Assembly: GCA_025938035.1 (NCBI GenBank)
Contig: JAICQE010000123.1
Location: 1 to 14,120, forward strand
Direction of reading: 5' to 3'
Length of the DNA: 14,120 bases
Origin: Vicinamibacteria bacterium
GTDB taxonomy: Bacteria; Acidobacteriota; Vicinamibacteria; Vicinamibacterales; UBA2999
Shown: positions 11,753 to 14,120 of the stretch, piece by piece
Layout: each line of letters opens with the position of its first letter
How positions within the stretch are numbered: the stretch's first letter is position 1
Made by a program: the position numbers and the translations under genes
The notes under the pieces: model-generated
Told to the model about the DNA's origin: nothing
Databases searched by the model: none
What the model saw: the letters and a program-made list of their open reading frames with translations, nothing else

Positions 11753-12808
11753 GTGCAGCGCTTCTGGTTCATTACCGCCTGCTGTCTCACGCTGCTGCTG
11801 GTGCAGCACGCGTCCGCTCAGTGGATCGACTACAAGACGCCGGGGTTGCCGCGTACGCCTGATGGAAAGGTGGACCTCAAGGCGCCGCGCCCCGTGACCG
11901 CCGACGGCAGGCCCGACCTGACCGGCCTGTGGGCCCTCGAAGCGAAGATCGACGTTTCGGGAGCGCTCGACGCAGCCGGCCCGCAGCCGTGGATCGTTGA
12001 CGCGGCGAAGACCTACATGCACGAACTGGGGCGCAACGACACGGGCGTCCTCTGCCTCCCGGGCGGCCCTCGCGGCTCCGTCGGTGTCCAGTTCGCGAAA
12101 TTCGTTCAGACACCGGCCTTGACGACCGTCCTTTACGAAGGACTCGAGTACCGGCAGATCTTCACCGACGGCCGCCCGCTGCCCGCCGACATGAACCCGA
12201 CCTGGCTCGGCTACTCGATCGGACGCTGGGAGGGCGACACGCTCGTCGTCACGACGGCCGGCTACAACGACCGGACGTTCCTCGACGGGCTGGGGCACCG
12301 CCACTCGGAGGCCCTTCGCGTCACGGAGCGCTTCACACGGCGCGACCTGGGGCACATGGACATCGTGGTGACCTTCGAAGACCCGAAGGCGTACGCGAAA
12401 CCGATCACGATCCCCGTGGAAGCCACGCTGCGGCCCGACACGGAAATGATCGAATACGTCTGCAACGAGAACGAACGCAGCCGGCCACATCTGGTGGGAA
12501 CGGCGGACGACGACAAGAAGCAGCGGGTCGCCGTCGACTCTGCGGTGCTCAAGAGTTACGAGGGAACGTATCAGTTCCCGCCCTTCGTTCCCGGGGACAA
12601 GGTATTCCTGGTCACCGTGACGGCGAAAGACGGCGACATCCTCTTGTCGATCGAACGGGGGCCGACTCTCACCGCCATTCCGACAACGCGGACGAAATTC
12701 CTCGCTCAGGGCGTCGGCGTCGAGTTCCTCCCGGGACCGAGCGGCGTCGTGAACGAGATGGTCGTGACCATCGTCGAAGGTGAACTCAAGGGCGTGCGCA
12801 TCAAATAG
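11753..12808 (+). CDS. Exported protein, longer relative of the tandem paralogues
   Basis: This 351-residue protein has a signal peptide (1-23, ending A-S-A-Q). Its core shares the layout of the genes at 6098 and 7032: 'GRPDLTGLW' (52-60) for P-D-L-Q-G-x-W, 'RWEGDTLVVTTAGYND' (158-173) for G-W-W-E-G-x-T-L-V-V-E-T-x-N-F-N-D, 'RVTERFTRRD' (189-198) and 'EYVCNENER' (234-242). C101 and C237 match the two shared cysteines in order. Residues 266-351 add a beta-rich domain ('YEGTYQFPPF', 'VFLVTVTAKDGDILLSI', 'FLPGPSGVVNEMVVT') resembling the DUF3471-type domain found after beta-lactamase-like enzymes. No activity is known. GTG 11753 is chosen because GGAG (11743-11746) lies six bases upstream and the signal peptide begins there. 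The DinB-like gene follows after eight bases. Confidence 0.83.
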   Translation: MQRFWFITACCLTLLLVQHASAQWIDYKTPGLPRTPDGKVDLKAPRPVTADGRPDLTGLWALEAKIDVSGALDAAGPQPWIVDAAKTYMHELGRNDTGVLCLPGGPRGSVGVQFAKFVQTPALTTVLYEGLEYRQIFTDGRPLPADMNPTWLGYSIGRWEGDTLVVTTAGYNDRTFLDGLGHRHSEALRVTERFTRRDLGHMDIVVTFEDPKAYAKPITIPVEATLRPDTEMIEYVCNENERSRPHLVGTADDDKKQRVAVDSAVLKSYEGTYQFPPFVPGDKVFLVTVTAKDGDILLSIERGPTLTAIPTTRTKFLAQGVGVEFLPGPSGVVNEMVVTIVEGELKGVRIK

Positions 12809-12816
12809 GAGCCGCT

Positions 12817-13362
12817 ATGCATCAGCATCTGATCGACGTGCTGGCGACGCTCGACGCGTCGCGTCAGGCCTTGCGGGAATCCGTCGCCGCGATTCCTCCA
12901 GCCGCCCGCACGGCACGTCCCGGACCCGATCGCTGGTCCCCGGTGGACATCATCGAGCATCTGTCGCTCGTCGAAGCGCGATTCAGCGCCGTGGTCGGCG
13001 GCAAGATTGCCGACGCGGTCAACGCCGGTCTCGGACACGAGAGCGAGGGGCGCGAGCCGCTGCCCGAGCGCATCCGCACCCTGCTGGCGGATCGAACGGG
13101 CAAGCGAACCGCCCCCGAGGCGGCGATTCCGTCCGGCGTGATGAACGAGAGCGCGGCGTGGGCGGCTGCCGACCGCGCGCGTGCGGGGTTCCGCGCCGCC
13201 GTGATGAGCGCCGACGGCCGCGCCCTGAGCAGCGTGATTCACGAGCATCCGTTCTTCGGGCCGCTCAACGTGTATCAGTGGGTGGAGCTCATTGCCGCCC
13301 ACGAGATGCGCCATGTGGCGCAGGTGCGCGAAGCGGCGGCGCAGCTGCTGGCGCGGGCGTGA
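12817..13362 (+). CDS. DinB-superfamily protein (putative metal-dependent)
   Basis: This 181-residue protein is a four-helix-bundle DinB/YfiT-like member (DinB_2). The metal ligands fall where expected: H48 in 'DRWSPVDIIEHLSLVE', and H162 and H166 in 'WVELIAAHEMRHVAQVRE'. 'GPDRWSP' followed by 'IIEHL' is a signature of this group. Members act in thiol-dependent transfer or damage response, but most are uncharacterised, and this one cannot be assigned further. The H-E-x-x-H string is the family's metal site, not a protease site. TAGGAG (12806-12811) overlaps the previous stop codon and lies five bases before the ATG, so the gene is co-transcribed with the exported protein upstream. It has no signal peptide and should be cytoplasmic. 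Confidence 0.85.
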   Translation: MHQHLIDVLATLDASRQALRESVAAIPPAARTARPGPDRWSPVDIIEHLSLVEARFSAVVGGKIADAVNAGLGHESEGREPLPERIRTLLADRTGKRTAPEAAIPSGVMNESAAWAAADRARAGFRAAVMSADGRALSSVIHEHPFFGPLNVYQWVELIAAHEMRHVAQVREAAAQLLARA

Positions 13363-13416
13363 CACCGCGCGCGGAACGATCGAACCAAATTCGCGGAAGC
13401 GGCGTCTAACAGGCGA

Positions 13417-14120
13417 TTGCGCCTCGCCAGGCTGATAGCGGTCGTGTGTCTTGCCCTGTCTGGGGGCACAGGCGGCACCGCGTTCGCCCAGGAGCCGGCT
13501 GCGCCCGCTGCGGCCGGCCCGATCCGGATCTTCATCGACTGCAACAACACACCATGTGACTCTGATTTTTTCCGGACCGAAATCAGTTTCGTGGAGCACG
13601 TGCGCGACCGGCAGAACGCCGACGTCCACCTGCTGATGACCGGGCAGTCCACCGGCAGCGGCGGCCGCGAGATCACGTTCAGTTTCTTCGGCCAGGGGCG
13701 CTTCAAGGGTCGCGATGCGGTGTTGAAGGAAACATTCGTCGTGGCGGCGTCGGACGACGACGTCCGGCGCGGCATGGTGCGCGTGATGTCGCTCGGGCTC
13801 GTGCCGTACGCGCTGGGGACCCCGAGCGCGGATCGCCTCCGCGTCACGCTGCAGGAGGCGCAGTCGACGACGACCGCGGCCGCTCAGTCGAGCGATCCCT
13901 GGAACCGCTGGAGCTTCCGTGTGAACGTCAACGGCAACGCCAATGGCGAGAGCTCGAGCAGCTCGTTCAACGTGAACACCAACGTCAACGCGAATCGCAC
14001 CACGGACGAGTCGAAGATCAATCTCAACGCGCGAATGAACTACCGCCAGAGCAAGTTCGAGCTGCCGGACGGGCGGACGTTCCTGTCGCCGAATCGCGAT
14101 TATGGGACGAACGGGCTCTA
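13417..14120 (+). CDS. Exported outer-membrane-type protein, N-terminal part (truncated by window end)
   Basis: The frame is open from TTG 13417 to the end of the window (234 residues) with no stop. Residues 1-24 form a signal peptide (M-R-L-A-R-L-I-A-V-V, ending F-A-Q), followed by an Ala/Pro linker. 'IRIFIDCNNTPCDSDFFRTEISFVEHVRDRQNADVHLLMTGQ' (37-78) opens the mature part, with C42 and C47. 'GGREITFSFFGQGRF' (82-96) and 'DDDVRRGMVRVMSLGLVPYAL' (113-133) follow. I recall this start from acidobacterial and related proteins that continue into an outer-membrane beta barrel. The last part is Asn/Ser-rich with alternating residues ('FRVNVNGNANG', 'FNVNTNVNANR', 'INLNARMNYR'), as in barrel strands. 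No ATG fits; the in-frame stop at 13360-13362 limits the start, and TTG 13417 gives the full signal peptide. Confidence 0.75.
   Translation, partial: MRLARLIAVVCLALSGGTGGTAFAQEPAAPAAAGPIRIFIDCNNTPCDSDFFRTEISFVEHVRDRQNADVHLLMTGQSTGSGGREITFSFFGQGRFKGRDAVLKETFVVAASDDDVRRGMVRVMSLGLVPYALGTPSADRLRVTLQEAQSTTTAAAQSSDPWNRWSFRVNVNGNANGESSSSSFNVNTNVNANRTTDESKINLNARMNYRQSKFELPDGRTFLSPNRDYGTNGL

Noticed and set aside
11585..12490. Open frame on the minus strand opposite the third exported protein and across the tRNA
   Set aside because: It overlaps a clear signal-peptide gene and the tRNA, and reads as Arg-rich shadow sequence.
13298..13323. H-E-x-x-H in the DinB-like protein as a zinc protease site
   Set aside because: The surrounding helix and the third histidine at residue 48 match the DinB metal site; no protease fold is present.

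Overview
The window looks like chromosome from a high-GC, Gram-negative soil-type bacterium, most likely an acidobacterium of the Vicinamibacteria kind. This rests on recognition, not on a search. The clues are many exported proteins of unknown function with Ala-rich signal peptides, a DUF1080 protein, secreted proteins with a 'W-G-D-P-D-L-Q-G' start, an N-terminal piece of an outer-membrane-type protein, and a scattered 23-bp palindromic repeat that reads as 'SVRLQAD' when translated. No transposase, integrase, CRISPR array or phage gene is visible.

Layout. 1-734: the end of a sensor histidine kinase and its NarL/FixJ-type response regulator. 809-1417: a degenerate receiver domain fused to a zinc ribbon. 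1507-3061 (minus strand): an exported peroxiredoxin and an exported START-like protein, separated by a 9-bp tandem repeat and a small dyad. 3169-6009 (plus): a three-gene set of a DUF350-type membrane protein, a glutathionylspermidine-synthase-like ATP-grasp enzyme and an unknown 253-residue protein. Palindromic repeats lie before the first gene and between the second and third. 6098-7961: two tandem exported paralogues. 8034-8309: a small basic protein. 8334-9883 (minus): an NHL-repeat protein translationally coupled to a DUF1080 protein. 10020-11197: two small zinc-ribbon proteins and, convergent to them, a stand-alone receiver protein. 11385-11462: a possible 25-residue membrane peptide. 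11519-11684: a tRNA-Thr(CGT) on the minus strand with a palindromic repeat in its presumed leader. 11753-13362: a third, longer member of the exported family followed by a DinB-superfamily protein. 13417 to the end: a truncated outer-membrane-type protein.

Three things stand out. First, the DUF350 plus ATP-grasp pair resembles a known arrangement in E. coli (yjfL/yjfC) but carries an unrecognised third gene with a Gly/Tyr-rich tail. Second, three zinc ribbons share one CPxC...CxAC pattern; one is fused to a receiver domain and the other two sit beside a separate receiver gene. Third, the palindromic repeat has been absorbed into gene boundaries: one copy supplies the last residues of the ATP-grasp protein, the next supplies its stop codon, and another sits in the predicted tRNA leader.
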